Source of the DNA: Ectothiorhodospiraceae bacterium
GTDB lineage: Bacteria > Pseudomonadota > Gammaproteobacteria > HK1
Reading direction: 5' to 3'
NCBI GenBank assembly: GCA_024234875.1
Contig: JACKNM010000006.1
Location: 1-64,000, forward strand
Length of the DNA: 64,000 nt
In this document: positions 44,822 through 53,501 of the stretch, in pieces
Numbering within the stretch: the stretch's first letter is position 1
Layout of the letters: every line of letters starts with the position of its first letter
Made by a program: the position numbers and the translations under genes
The notes under the pieces: model-generated
What the model saw: the letters and a program-made list of their open reading frames with translations, nothing else
Databases searched by the model: none
Told to the model about the DNA's origin: nothing

Positions 44822-46078
44822 ATGCCGCCCTCATCCCTCGTGCGCATCGACCGGATCACGGCAAGGCGTCTCGCGCTCGCCGCTGCCGGGCTCCTCCCCC
44901 GCGCCGACCGGCCGCTGCCGCGGCGCGTGGCCGGCGGCGGCGCTCGCGCCCGGCGCGCCTGCCACGCGGTGCTCGAGCACCTCGGCTATCTGCAACTCGA
45001 CTCGATCGCAGTCACCGGGGCGAGGACCCACGGCATCGTGCTCGCGTCGCGCCTCGACGGCCTCGACGCGGGAGTGGCGGAGACCCTGCTCGCGCCGGGG
45101 GAGCCCGTGTTCGAGTACTGGGGGCACGAGGCGAGCTGGCTGCCGCTTGCGCTCTACCCGGCGCTCGGTTTCCGCCGCCGCGAGTACCGCCGTCATCCCT
45201 GGTGGGGCGACTTCATCGGCGCGCACCGGCCGCTCGCGGACTGGATGCTGGACCGTATCGGGCGCGATGGTCCGTTGCGCTCGGCCGACCTCGACGACGC
45301 GGCCCTGCCGCCGCGGCTGCGCGGTGGGTGGGGCGCGGACGATGCGCTCTGGTCCAACAAGCACTCGACGCGGATGTTGGAGGCGTTGTGGTCGGCCGGG
45401 TCGTTGGCGGTGCGCGAGCGCCGAGGCTTCCAGCGCACCTTCGACCTGACCGAGCGGGTGATTCCCGAGGACGTGCGCGCCCGGCGCATCGATGACGACG
45501 AGGCGATCGCGGTGCTCCTCCTCAAGGCCCTGGACGGGCTCGGCTTCGCGACCACCGGCACGCTCGCGGCCACCTGGCGGCTCCGGAATCGGCGCGACCA
45601 GATCCAGCGCGCCCTCGCCCACCTCGAGGAACGTGGCGAGGTCGTGCCCGCGGTGGCGGCGCTCGAGGGGCGTGACGTCCGCGGTTGGATCCGCGCCAGC
45701 GACCTCGACCGACTCGACCGGCTGCGCGCGATGCGACCGCGGCGCGACCACGGTGTGGCGCTCTCGCCGTTCGACCCGCTGCTCTGGGACCGCGGGCGCA
45801 CGCGCGCGCTGTTCGACTTCGACCTCGTGGTCGAGATCTACAAGCCGCCGGCCGAGCGCCGCTTCGGCTACTACTGCCTGCCCGTGCTCGCCGGTGACGC
45901 CCTGATCGGGCGGGTGGATTTGAAGGCGGACCGCAAGGCCGGTCGCCTCGACGTGCTGAGCGTGCATCACGAGGCGACCATGCCCTCGGCTCGCGACCGT
46001 GAGGCGATGCGCGTCGCACTGACACGATTCGCAACCGCGGTCGGGCTCGCGCTGCGCACGGCGCGGGACGGCGCGTGA
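44822..46078 (+). CDS. AlkZ/YcaQ-type crosslink-repair DNA glycosylase family protein
   Basis: A 418-residue protein of the winged-helix HTH_42 family, whose studied members (AlkZ, YcaQ) excise alkylated or crosslinked bases. The catalytic QxD/QxQ motif is visible as YLQLDSIAV near residue 59. The conserved FEYWGHEASWLPL segment follows, then winged-helix repeats (LRSADLDDAAL, GSLAVRERRGFQRTFDLTERVIP) and the beta-barrel end LIGRVDLKADRKAGRLDVLSVH. ATG at 44822 begins the conserved region; the frame continues upstream but only opposite argG. Its stop overlaps the GTG of the DMT transporter gene. Confidence 0.9.
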   Translation: MPPSSLVRIDRITARRLALAAAGLLPRADRPLPRRVAGGGARARRACHAVLEHLGYLQLDSIAVTGARTHGIVLASRLDGLDAGVAETLLAPGEPVFEYWGHEASWLPLALYPALGFRRREYRRHPWWGDFIGAHRPLADWMLDRIGRDGPLRSADLDDAALPPRLRGGWGADDALWSNKHSTRMLEALWSAGSLAVRERRGFQRTFDLTERVIPEDVRARRIDDDEAIAVLLLKALDGLGFATTGTLAATWRLRNRRDQIQRALAHLEERGEVVPAVAALEGRDVRGWIRASDLDRLDRLRAMRPRRDHGVALSPFDPLLWDRGRTRALFDFDLVVEIYKPPAERRFGYYCLPVLAGDALIGRVDLKADRKAGRLDVLSVHHEATMPSARDREAMRVALTRFATAVGLALRTARDGA

Positions 46079-47169
46079 GTCGACGTGGCGACGCGACGTC
46101 GGCGGACGCGGCCGGGCCACACGCCGTGGGCCGAGGTGCCTCCGACGCCCCACCCGAGAGCCGCGATGCCGGCCAGACGTCGCTGGTCGGCATCGCGTGC
46201 GTGCTCGGTGCGAGCAGCGTCTTCGTGTGCAACGACGCAGTGGTCAAGTGGCTGAGCGACGACCATGCGCTGCACCAGATCGTGCTGATTCGCGCCATCA
46301 TCGCGCTGACGCTCACCCTCGTCGTCCTGGTGCCGCTCGAGGGCGGGTACCGCAACTTGCTCAGCCGGCGCTGGCCTCTGCACCTGCTGCGCGGATTCGT
46401 GCTGGTGGTCACCAACATGGCGTTCTTCGCCGGGCTCTCGGTGCTGCCGCTGGGTGAGGCGACGGCGATCTTCTTCGTCGCGCCGTTGCTGATCACCGCC
46501 TTGTCCGCGCTGTTGCTCGGCGAGCACGTCGGGGTGCGGCGCTGGTCGGCGGTGCTGATCGGGCTCGCGGGCGTCCTCGTGATGGTGCGTCCCGGCACCG
46601 ACGCGTTCCAGGTGGCGGCTCTGTTTCCGCTGTGCGCCGCCTTCACCTACGCCCTGCTGCAGATCCTGACACGCAAGCTCGGAACCACCGAGCGCGCCTC
46701 GACCATGTCGGTCTACATCCAGGTCTGCTTCATCGGCGTCGGGACCGCGTTCGGGTTGGTCGCGGGGGACGGGCGCTTCGTCGATGCCGACGCGAGCCCG
46801 CAGGCCCGGTTCCTGCTCCGAGCCTGGACCTGGCCGCAAGCCGAGGATCTCGCGCTGATGCTGGCGATCGGGGTTCTCGGTGCTGCCGGAAGCTACCTGA
46901 TGAGCCAGGCGTATCGGATGTCGCGCGCCGCCGTGGTGGCGCCGTTCGAGTACGCCGCGCTACCGCTGTCGGTGCTGCTGAGCATCGTGGTTTGGGGCGA
47001 CTGGCCGGACCGCGTCGCCTGGATCGGCATCGCCCTCATCCTCGCGGCGGGCCTGTACGTGTTCCAACGCGAGGCGCGTCTCGGCCGTGCCACCGCCGCC
47101 CGAGGCGCTACGCGAGCACGAGCGGCTCCGTCAGCGCCCCGTCGCGGGCGACGACCCGGCCACCCTTGA
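46075..47169 (+). CDS. DMT superfamily (EamA) transporter
   Basis: Inner-membrane transporter of 364 residues with about ten helices in two EamA halves: ACVLGASSVFVCNDAVVKWL to VGVRRWSAVLIGLAGVLVMVRPG, and AALFPLCAAFTYALLQILTRK to DRVAWIGIALILAAGLYVFQRE. N-terminal 35 residues are polar. GTG at 46075 lies in a GTGA overlap with the glycosylase gene. The basic tail (about 20 residues) is encoded opposite the 3' end of the amidohydrolase gene, a 62-base tail-to-tail overlap. The substrate is unknown. Confidence 0.88.
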   Translation: MSRRGDATSADAAGPHAVGRGASDAPPESRDAGQTSLVGIACVLGASSVFVCNDAVVKWLSDDHALHQIVLIRAIIALTLTLVVLVPLEGGYRNLLSRRWPLHLLRGFVLVVTNMAFFAGLSVLPLGEATAIFFVAPLLITALSALLLGEHVGVRRWSAVLIGLAGVLVMVRPGTDAFQVAALFPLCAAFTYALLQILTRKLGTTERASTMSVYIQVCFIGVGTAFGLVAGDGRFVDADASPQARFLLRAWTWPQAEDLALMLAIGVLGAAGSYLMSQAYRMSRAAVVAPFEYAALPLSVLLSIVVWGDWPDRVAWIGIALILAAGLYVFQREARLGRATAARGATRARAAPSAPRRGRRPGHP

Positions 47170-48316
47170 GCACCAGCGCGCGACCCGGGCGGCGGGCGAC
47201 CGCCTCGGCCGGGGTCTCGGCGTCGACCAGCACGAGGTCGGCGCGGGAGCCGACGCGCGGGCCGTGTCGCGGCAGGCCGAGGCCCTGGGCTCCGGAGGTG
47301 GTCGCCACGTCCAGCGCCACCGCCAGGTCGGCGTCGGTCCGATAGCCGCCGCGCCAGGCGATGAGCATCGCGCGCTCGAGCATGTCGCCGGTTCCGAGCG
47401 GGCTCCAGGGGTCGCGGATGTCGTCGTTGCCCGCGAACACGGTGACCCCCCGCTCGCGCAACCGCTTCACCGGCGGCATCGGCGACGCGCCGCCGCCGTG
47501 GGTCACCAGCGCGACGCCGGCCTCGGCCATCGACGCCGCGAGGCGCTCGAGGTCCGAGTCGTCCGCCGCGCCGAGGCAAAAGCCATGGCTCACGGTGACG
47601 TGGCCGGCCATCCCGTGCACGCGGGTGCGCTCCACCACACCGGCAATCTCCGCCATCCCGGCGGCCCCTGGGTCGTGCAGGTGGATGTCGAGACCGACGC
47701 CGCGTCGCTCCGCGATCGCGAACAGGACGTCGAGCTGACCGTCGAGGTCACCGTCGATGGCGACGGGGTCGATGCCCCCCAGCAGGTCACAGCCGGCCGC
47801 GATTGCCGCGTCGAGCAACGACCTCACCCCCGGTCGATTGAGGACCCCGCTCTGCGGAAAGGCGACGAGCTGCAGGTCGACGTGTGCTGCCGCCGCCTCC
47901 CGGACCGCGAGCAGCGCCGCGACGTGCGACAGCCCGATCGCGTCGTCGACATCCACGTGCGAGCGCATCGCGGTGGTGCCGTGACCCACGCAGTCGGCCA
48001 CCAGCCGTGCCGCGCGCGGTGCCACCGGCGGCAGCTCGGCGCGCATGCGCCGCTCGGTCTCGATGCGGCTCGCTCGCTCGGGGCCGGCGCGGTGCGGCAT
48101 CCAGGGCAAGCCGGTCAGGGTCTTGTCGAGGTGCATGTGGCCGTCGACGAATCCTGGCAGCACCAGTCGGCGCGCACCGTGCACCACGTCGGCGCGGTCG
48201 GCGGCGAGTCCTGGCCCGACGGCGGTGACGATGCCGTCCTCGATCAGGATGTCCGCCTGCTCGCCCGAGGGCAGGCGGACGTCGGAGAGTGCTCGGACGC
48301 TGGATGTGGTCACCAT
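47108..48316 (-). CDS. Amidohydrolase family protein, cytosine-deaminase-like
   Basis: A 402-residue metal-dependent hydrolase, probably cytoplasmic. ATG at 48316 has GGAGGA upstream; the longer open frame covers the divergent gene and is rejected. Metal ligands appear as VDGHMHLDKT (HxH), LDIHLHDPG, VSHGFCLG and the Asp in VFAGNDDIRDPWSPLGTGD. The absence of a carbamylated Lys and this last motif place it with cytosine deaminase/AtzC-like enzymes that deaminate ring amines. The actual substrate is not determined. It is divergent from the penicillin-acylase-like gene, with about 95 bases between starts. Confidence 0.88.
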   Translation of the reverse strand: MVTTSSVRALSDVRLPSGEQADILIEDGIVTAVGPGLAADRADVVHGARRLVLPGFVDGHMHLDKTLTGLPWMPHRAGPERASRIETERRMRAELPPVAPRAARLVADCVGHGTTAMRSHVDVDDAIGLSHVAALLAVREAAAAHVDLQLVAFPQSGVLNRPGVRSLLDAAIAAGCDLLGGIDPVAIDGDLDGQLDVLFAIAERRGVGLDIHLHDPGAAGMAEIAGVVERTRVHGMAGHVTVSHGFCLGAADDSDLERLAASMAEAGVALVTHGGGASPMPPVKRLRERGVTVFAGNDDIRDPWSPLGTGDMLERAMLIAWRGGYRTDADLAVALDVATTSGAQGLGLPRHGPRVGSRADLVLVDAETPAEAVARRPGRALVLKGGRVVARDGALTEPLVLA

Positions 48317-48410
48317 TGCTCCTCCGCACGATTCGGGTCGAGTATAGGCCCGGCGGCCCGGTCGCGTGGCGACGCGGCTGCGGCGTCGCAGGCGGTCGGG
48401 AGGGCATGGC

Positions 48411-50825
48411 GTGGGTGAATCGAGGTCGGATTCGCGAGAGCTGCTGCGGCGGCTCGGACAGGGTGAGTCCATCGACGACGTGTGCCGACGGAGCGGGATG
48501 TCGCGCGCGGCGTTCGATGCCTGGTGGCAGGCGGAGACGGCGCGACGGGTGCCGTCGGTGAACGGGCGATGCTCGGCGCCCGTCGGCGGTGAGGTCGAGA
48601 TCGCGCGCGACCGCTGGGGCGTCGCCCGCGTCCACGCCGCGAACGACGAGGACCTGTTCTTCGGCTTCGGGTACGCCATGGCGCAGGACCGGCTCTTCCA
48701 GCTCGACTACCTGCGACGCAAGGCGACCGGGACCCTCGCCGAGGTCCTGGGTCCGAGCGGGCTCGACAGCGACCGGGTGGCGCGCACCATCGACTTCCCG
48801 CGCATCGCGCGTGACGAATGGGCGCACATGCCGGCGGCGACGCGGCGGCTGGTGGAGTCGTTCAGCGCCGGCATCGACGCGTGGATGGCGTCCGCTCGCG
48901 ACTGCCTCCCGATCGAGTTCGACCTGCTGGACTACGTTCCCGCGTCGTGGACGCCGACCGACTGCTGCGCCATCGCGGTCGAGTTCCGTCACTACCTCAC
49001 GGTGCGTTTCCCGGTCATCGTGATCCCGGAGCTCGCGCGCCGCGCGCTCGGCGAAGGCGCGCTGCTTCGCGCATTCATGCAAGGTGAGGCGGACGAGGAG
49101 AGCATCCTGCACCCCGGCGAGTACCCGGTCGGAGTCGTCACTCCCGGTCACGCAGCCGGTGATCCGGACGAAGGGCAGGGCAGCAACAACTGGGTGATCG
49201 CCGGCGCGAGGACCACCACCGGCAAGCCCATCGTGGCGAGCGATCCCCACATCGCGTTCGCGGCCGTCTCGTGCTGGTACGAGGTGCACCTGAGCGGTGG
49301 CACGTTCGACGTGGCGGGCATGACCTACGTCGGCATGCCGGCGGTCATGTTCGGACGCAATCGCCGCGTCGCGTGGGGCATCACCAACAACATCTGCTCG
49401 CAGCGGGACCTCTACCTGGAGCGGACCGACCCGGCCCATCCGGACGCCTTCCTCCACGACGGGCGCTGGGAGTCGGCGCGCGTGCGCGAGGAGACGATCG
49501 CGGTGCGCGGCGCGGCCGCCGAGCGCCTCGAGGTGCGGCTGTCGCGCAACGGTCCGGTGGTGAGCGGTCTCCTCCCGGAGCCGGCCCGAAACGGCGATGT
49601 CGTCACCCTGCGCTGGCTGGGCGACGAGCCTTGCGGCTGGCTGAGCGCGCTGCTGGATCTGGACCGCGCGCAGTCGGTCGAGGCGGTGCGTGAGTCTCTA
49701 CGACCGTGGCGCGTGCCGACGTTCAGCCTGGTCTTCGCCGACGTCGATGGTCGGATCGGGTATCAGGCGGCCGGCGCGATTCCCCTTCGCGCCCGACCGA
49801 TGCGCGGATATCGCCCCGGCTGGGATCCCGCGCACCAGTGGCAGGGTGTGATCGCCCTCGACGAGATGCCGCATCTGCTCGACCCGCCGCGCGGCTGGAT
49901 CGCGACCGCCAACAATCGGCCTGCGCCGGACGACTTCCATCGACCGCTCTCCGGGACCTGGAGCTGCGGCTACCGGGCGCGGCGCATCCGCCAGATGCTC
50001 GACGGGACCCGTGACATCTCGCCGGACGACGCGGCCGCCATGCAGCTCGATGCGCTCTCGCTGCGCGCCCAGGCGTGCGTCGGCCCGTTGGTCCTGGCGC
50101 TCGAGACGGCGGCCGACCCGGCGCTCGACGACATCGTGCGTCGACTGCGAGTCTGGGACCACGTGATGGCCACCGAGAGCGACGCCGCGGCGATCTTCGA
50201 GGTCTTCTTCGCGCGCTGGTCGGCGCGGGTCGCGGCCGAGCGCCTGCCCCCGGCGTTGGCGGCCCTGCTCGGCCCCGCCGCGGCCGGGCTCGCCTCGAGT
50301 CTGCTCGCGAGCGATCCCGCCGGCTGGTTCGCGGGCGAGGCTCGGAAGCGCGCCATCGTGCAGGTCATGCGCGACACCATCGACGAGCTCACGCGCAAGC
50401 TCGGCCCGGACCCGGAGCGCTGGAGCTGGGGTGCGCTGCACCGAATCAACCTCCGCCACGTGCTCTCCGCCCGCGGCGATCTCGGTCTCCTGCTCGATCG
50501 GGGCGGCGTGCCGGTGAAGGGCAACGGCGTGACCGTGTGCAATACGGGGTTCGATCCGAACTGGGGCGCGCCGATGGGCGCCAACTACCGGCTGGTGGCG
50601 GATCTCGCGACGGACCCACCGGTCCTTCGCGCGGTCGATGCCCAGGGCGTCTCGGGTCATCCGGGGAGCGAGCACTACGGTGACCAGCTCGCGGAGTGGC
50701 TGGCAGGGCGCCACCACGTCATCGTCCTCGGGCCCTCGGCAGAGGCCGAGGACGTCGCCGCGCGATTGCGACTGGTCCCCGCCGCGGCCGGGGAGCACGC
50801 CGCGCCGACCCCGGCGGGCGGGTGA
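48411..50825 (+). CDS. Penicillin acylase-type Ntn hydrolase with N-terminal HTH-like segment, no signal peptide
   Basis: An 804-residue serine Ntn hydrolase (peptidase S45 family), which would be cut autocatalytically so that Ser258 in EGQGSNNWVIAG becomes the N-terminal nucleophile of the beta chain. The oxyanion/Asn region (TNNICSQRDLYLERTDP) and FGRNRRVAWGITNN follow. GTG at 48411 is chosen for GGGAGG at 7 nt. Residues 8-46 (LLRRLGQGESIDDVCRRSGMSRAAFDAWWQAE, cited here in its two helices) look like a helix-turn-helix rather than a signal peptide, so the enzyme is probably cytoplasmic, unlike classical penicillin acylases. It hydrolyses an amide bond of unknown substrate. It converges on the RiPP precursor gene with 63 bases between the stops. 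Confidence 0.87.
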   Translation: MGESRSDSRELLRRLGQGESIDDVCRRSGMSRAAFDAWWQAETARRVPSVNGRCSAPVGGEVEIARDRWGVARVHAANDEDLFFGFGYAMAQDRLFQLDYLRRKATGTLAEVLGPSGLDSDRVARTIDFPRIARDEWAHMPAATRRLVESFSAGIDAWMASARDCLPIEFDLLDYVPASWTPTDCCAIAVEFRHYLTVRFPVIVIPELARRALGEGALLRAFMQGEADEESILHPGEYPVGVVTPGHAAGDPDEGQGSNNWVIAGARTTTGKPIVASDPHIAFAAVSCWYEVHLSGGTFDVAGMTYVGMPAVMFGRNRRVAWGITNNICSQRDLYLERTDPAHPDAFLHDGRWESARVREETIAVRGAAAERLEVRLSRNGPVVSGLLPEPARNGDVVTLRWLGDEPCGWLSALLDLDRAQSVEAVRESLRPWRVPTFSLVFADVDGRIGYQAAGAIPLRARPMRGYRPGWDPAHQWQGVIALDEMPHLLDPPRGWIATANNRPAPDDFHRPLSGTWSCGYRARRIRQMLDGTRDISPDDAAAMQLDALSLRAQACVGPLVLALETAADPALDDIVRRLRVWDHVMATESDAAAIFEVFFARWSARVAAERLPPALAALLGPAAAGLASSLLASDPAGWFAGEARKRAIVQVMRDTIDELTRKLGPDPERWSWGALHRINLRHVLSARGDLGLLLDRGGVPVKGNGVTVCNTGFDPNWGAPMGANYRLVADLATDPPVLRAVDAQGVSGHPGSEHYGDQLAEWLAGRHHVIVLGPSAEAEDVAARLRLVPAAAGEHAAPTPAGG

Positions 50826-50888
50826 CGACGTCGCGCGGTGCCGTCTCGGGGCGGGGCGCCGGCGCAGGCCCGCTCCCGGTGCGTCTCC

Positions 50889-51215
50889 CTACCAGCGGAA
50901 CAGCCGGCTACCGAGCAGCGTCCGCACGTCGAAGGCGCGGTCGAACGGCGACGGCTTCGGTGGCTCGGGCTGGGGGTTGAATCCACCGGCCACGGTCTCC
51001 AGCTCCTCGTCGCTCAGCTCGGCCGCGGCCGCCACTGCCGCCTTGGCCGCGTCGAGCCCGTCGGCGGTCGCGTCGAAGCCGTTGCGAGACGCGAACTCGA
51101 TGGTCGCCTGGCGGGGGTCGTCGGCGCGCTCGATCGCCGCGTCGAGATCGGCGAGAAGCGCGGGGTCACGATGGAGGGCCTCCAGGAAGCCCAGGGTTCC
51201 ACGGTCGATGCTCAT
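50889..51215 (-). CDS. RiPP precursor peptide with Nif11-type leader and proline-rich core
   Basis: A 108-residue precursor. ATG at 51215 is preferred because GAGGG lies 7 nt upstream; the ATG at 51221 is too close to it. Residues 1-78 are a Nif11-like leader: FLEALHRDPALLADL near the start, ASRNGFDATADGLDAA in the middle and the hallmark ELSDEELETVAGG at the end, whose Gly-Gly is the expected cleavage site. The predicted 30-residue core starts FNPQPEPPKPSPF and ends GSRLFRW; it has five Pro, no Cys, and no Ser/Thr-rich stretch. It lies 103 bases after the radical SAM maturase gene on the same strand, so the two form one transcription unit. No C39 peptidase exporter gene is present in the window. 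Confidence 0.88.
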   Translation of the reverse strand: MSIDRGTLGFLEALHRDPALLADLDAAIERADDPRQATIEFASRNGFDATADGLDAAKAAVAAAAELSDEELETVAGGFNPQPEPPKPSPFDRAFDVRTLLGSRLFRW

Positions 51216-51318
51216 CGTCATTCCCTCGTGTCGACGCGACCGAGTGTGGCTCGATCGCTCGGTGGCTGCGTCACCAGCGTCTCCGGCCGAGACATCCTCC
51301 GACCCGGTCGGCGATGGT

Positions 51319-53349
51319 TCAGTGCGGTTGGTCACGTTTCGTCGCCCGCGACCCTTCCGAGGCGTCCGGTTGCCGCGGAGGCGGCTCGTGCGCGCGCTGA
51401 CTGGCGGCGAAGTAGCCGCCCGGATAGTCCTCGACCGGTATGTAGGGGCGTTGCTGGGGCTCGGTGGGCAACGCGACGAGGCGATCGTCGAGCTCGAGTA
51501 GCAGCTTGCGCTCGACGAGCCTGGCGACGCTGGCGTCGATGGCGCTCGCGGAGCTCGCGCCTGCGTCGAGTCGACGCGCGAGACTCGCTCTCGACGGCGC
51601 GCCGTCGCAGGCGACGAGGATCGCCGCGTCGAGTCCCCGCAGCTCGATGTGGGGTGCGGTGGCCACCGGGCGCGAGTCGACGACCTCCACCACACCTTCG
51701 CCCGGGCGCATCTCCAATCGCGGAACTTCCGGCGCGCCGTCGTCGGCGCGACGCACGCGATCCCACAGCCGCATCCACTTGTCGACCTCGAGCATCATGC
51801 GGCGATTGCCGAGGTCGAGCCGGTGGAGCGTTCGCTCCAGTGGGCGTGAGACGTCGACGAAGTAGTACGCGAGTTGCTCGAGGGTCTGCGCGTCGACCGG
51901 GTAGACGTGGTGCAGCCCGGGCGTCGGTCTCAGCTCGAGACCGTAGTCGTCGGGGTTGCGATGGTAGAGGCTGAAGCGGTCGATCCTCACCGGACACAGC
52001 GTGTTCGGCGGCTGGAGATGCGTCACCAAGGGAATCCAGTCGGCGATGCTCGCATACCAGCTCCAGTCCTCTCCCGGGACCTGCCACAGGAAGTTCCAGG
52101 TGACGAAGGTTCCGAGCGTTCGCGCGCTGCGCAGGAACTGCAGGTTGATGACCGGGGTCGTGCCCTTGTCGAACAGCTCGAGCGCGCCTCGATGCAGGCT
52201 CTCGAACCCGGGCTGCACCCTGCGCACACCCGCTCGCGACAGCAGGGCGATCTGTGCGCGGGTCAGGTTGGCCTTGGTCTCGTAGAACAGGGAGTAGGGT
52301 GCGCCGGCATCTGCCAGCGCCGGCATCACCGAGTCCAGGTGCTTGCGGTGGAGGATGTTGTCGACCACGAGCAGGCGGTGGGTGCCGTAACGCTCGACCA
52401 GGGTCGCGAGCTCCGACAGCACCCGCTGCGCGGACTTCGGACGATAGGCCATCTCGTCGCCGTTCAATCCACAGAACGTGCAGTGGTGCTTCTCGCCCCA
52501 CCAGCATCCTCGCGAGGTCTCCACCAGCAGGGCGGGAAGGATCTCGTCGCGGAGCGGGCTCGCGGCCAGCGCGTCGAAATAGTCCTGGTACTCGGGAATC
52601 GGTGCGTGGTCCAGATCCGACACGCTGGCACGGCCGATGGCCTCGACCGGCGGCTGGTCGGCGCGGTTGCGATGGGTCGGAGCGTGGGTTCCGGGCGGAA
52701 GTGCCATCGCGCCTCGCTGGTCGGCGCCACGGCGCAGGAGCTCCGCGCAGAAATCTCCGAAGAAGGCGTCGGCCTCGCCGGACACCACGAAGTCGAGCCA
52801 CTCGAAGGCGCGATGCGCCGCATGGCCCATCTCCGCCTCGCAGTTCGCGCCGCCGAGCATGGTGATCACCGTCGGGTCACAGGTCTTCACCGCACGCAAC
52901 AGGGCGAGGGAAGCGACCTGCTGCTCGAACACCGAGCTGCAACCGACGATGCGCGCGGCGGAGTCGACGATCCGTCGCGCGGTTCGGTGGGTGAGGGCGG
53001 TGGCGAGCTCGCGCGCGCGCCACAGGGTCGCGTCGAGGTCGTCAGGCGCCACGCGAAGCCAGTCGGCGACCTGACGCCGGTCGATCTGCTCGAGGAATCC
53101 CGCGTGTCGACGGTGCTCGTCGGGGAACGCGACACCCGCGAACAGCCAGTCACCGAGGTGCAGATCGGAGGCACTGTGGAGAATCCGACTGTAGAGCTCC
53201 ACGCCGATGTCTGGCGCGAGCTCGAAGGCGGGATAGAGGGTGCGTGTCGCGACCCCGGCCGCTCGCGCGCTCGCCTGGAGCAGGCCGAGCGCGAGCGACG
53301 GTCGCTCCAGCGCGACGAAGGGCATGCAGACCAGGCAGACGTCGCTCAT
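51319..53349 (-). CDS. RiPP maturation radical SAM enzyme, B12-binding type
   Basis: A 676-residue maturase. ATG at 53349 has GGGAG at good spacing. The N-terminal half is a Rossmann-like cobalamin-binding region with MLGGANCEAEMG (about 164-175), characteristic of the RiPP maturation radical SAM 1 family. The 4Fe-4S/SAM site is TSRGCWWGEKHHCTFCGLN, with Cys282, Cys290 and Cys293 in CX7CX2C, the spacing of that family rather than CX3CX2C. Residues about 567-631 (LDAAILVACDGAPSRASLARRL, then ARLVERKLLLEL) look like a winged-helix module that could bind the leader. A C-terminal RPYIPVEDYPGGYF element is also typical. It should modify the peptide encoded just downstream; which modification is not readable. 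Confidence 0.93.
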   Translation of the reverse strand: MSDVCLVCMPFVALERPSLALGLLQASARAAGVATRTLYPAFELAPDIGVELYSRILHSASDLHLGDWLFAGVAFPDEHRRHAGFLEQIDRRQVADWLRVAPDDLDATLWRARELATALTHRTARRIVDSAARIVGCSSVFEQQVASLALLRAVKTCDPTVITMLGGANCEAEMGHAAHRAFEWLDFVVSGEADAFFGDFCAELLRRGADQRGAMALPPGTHAPTHRNRADQPPVEAIGRASVSDLDHAPIPEYQDYFDALAASPLRDEILPALLVETSRGCWWGEKHHCTFCGLNGDEMAYRPKSAQRVLSELATLVERYGTHRLLVVDNILHRKHLDSVMPALADAGAPYSLFYETKANLTRAQIALLSRAGVRRVQPGFESLHRGALELFDKGTTPVINLQFLRSARTLGTFVTWNFLWQVPGEDWSWYASIADWIPLVTHLQPPNTLCPVRIDRFSLYHRNPDDYGLELRPTPGLHHVYPVDAQTLEQLAYYFVDVSRPLERTLHRLDLGNRRMMLEVDKWMRLWDRVRRADDGAPEVPRLEMRPGEGVVEVVDSRPVATAPHIELRGLDAAILVACDGAPSRASLARRLDAGASSASAIDASVARLVERKLLLELDDRLVALPTEPQQRPYIPVEDYPGGYFAASQRAHEPPPRQPDASEGSRATKRDQPH

Positions 53350-53501
53350 CTCGATCTCCCTTCGATCCGCGGCGACCGCCGCCGTGAGGCATCCGGGCGC
53401 CTGGCCGACGGGCTGGCGGCGCGCGCTCCTGGCTTCGCGGCGGTCGATTCCACGAGCACCACGATACACTTCGCGCGACCGACGCATGCGAGGGGGTTGG
53501 T

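Noticed and set aside
51216..51695. Upstream extension of the RiPP precursor frame
   Set aside because: It overlaps the 3' end of the radical SAM gene and is low-complexity; the Nif11 leader begins at 51215 with its own ribosome site.
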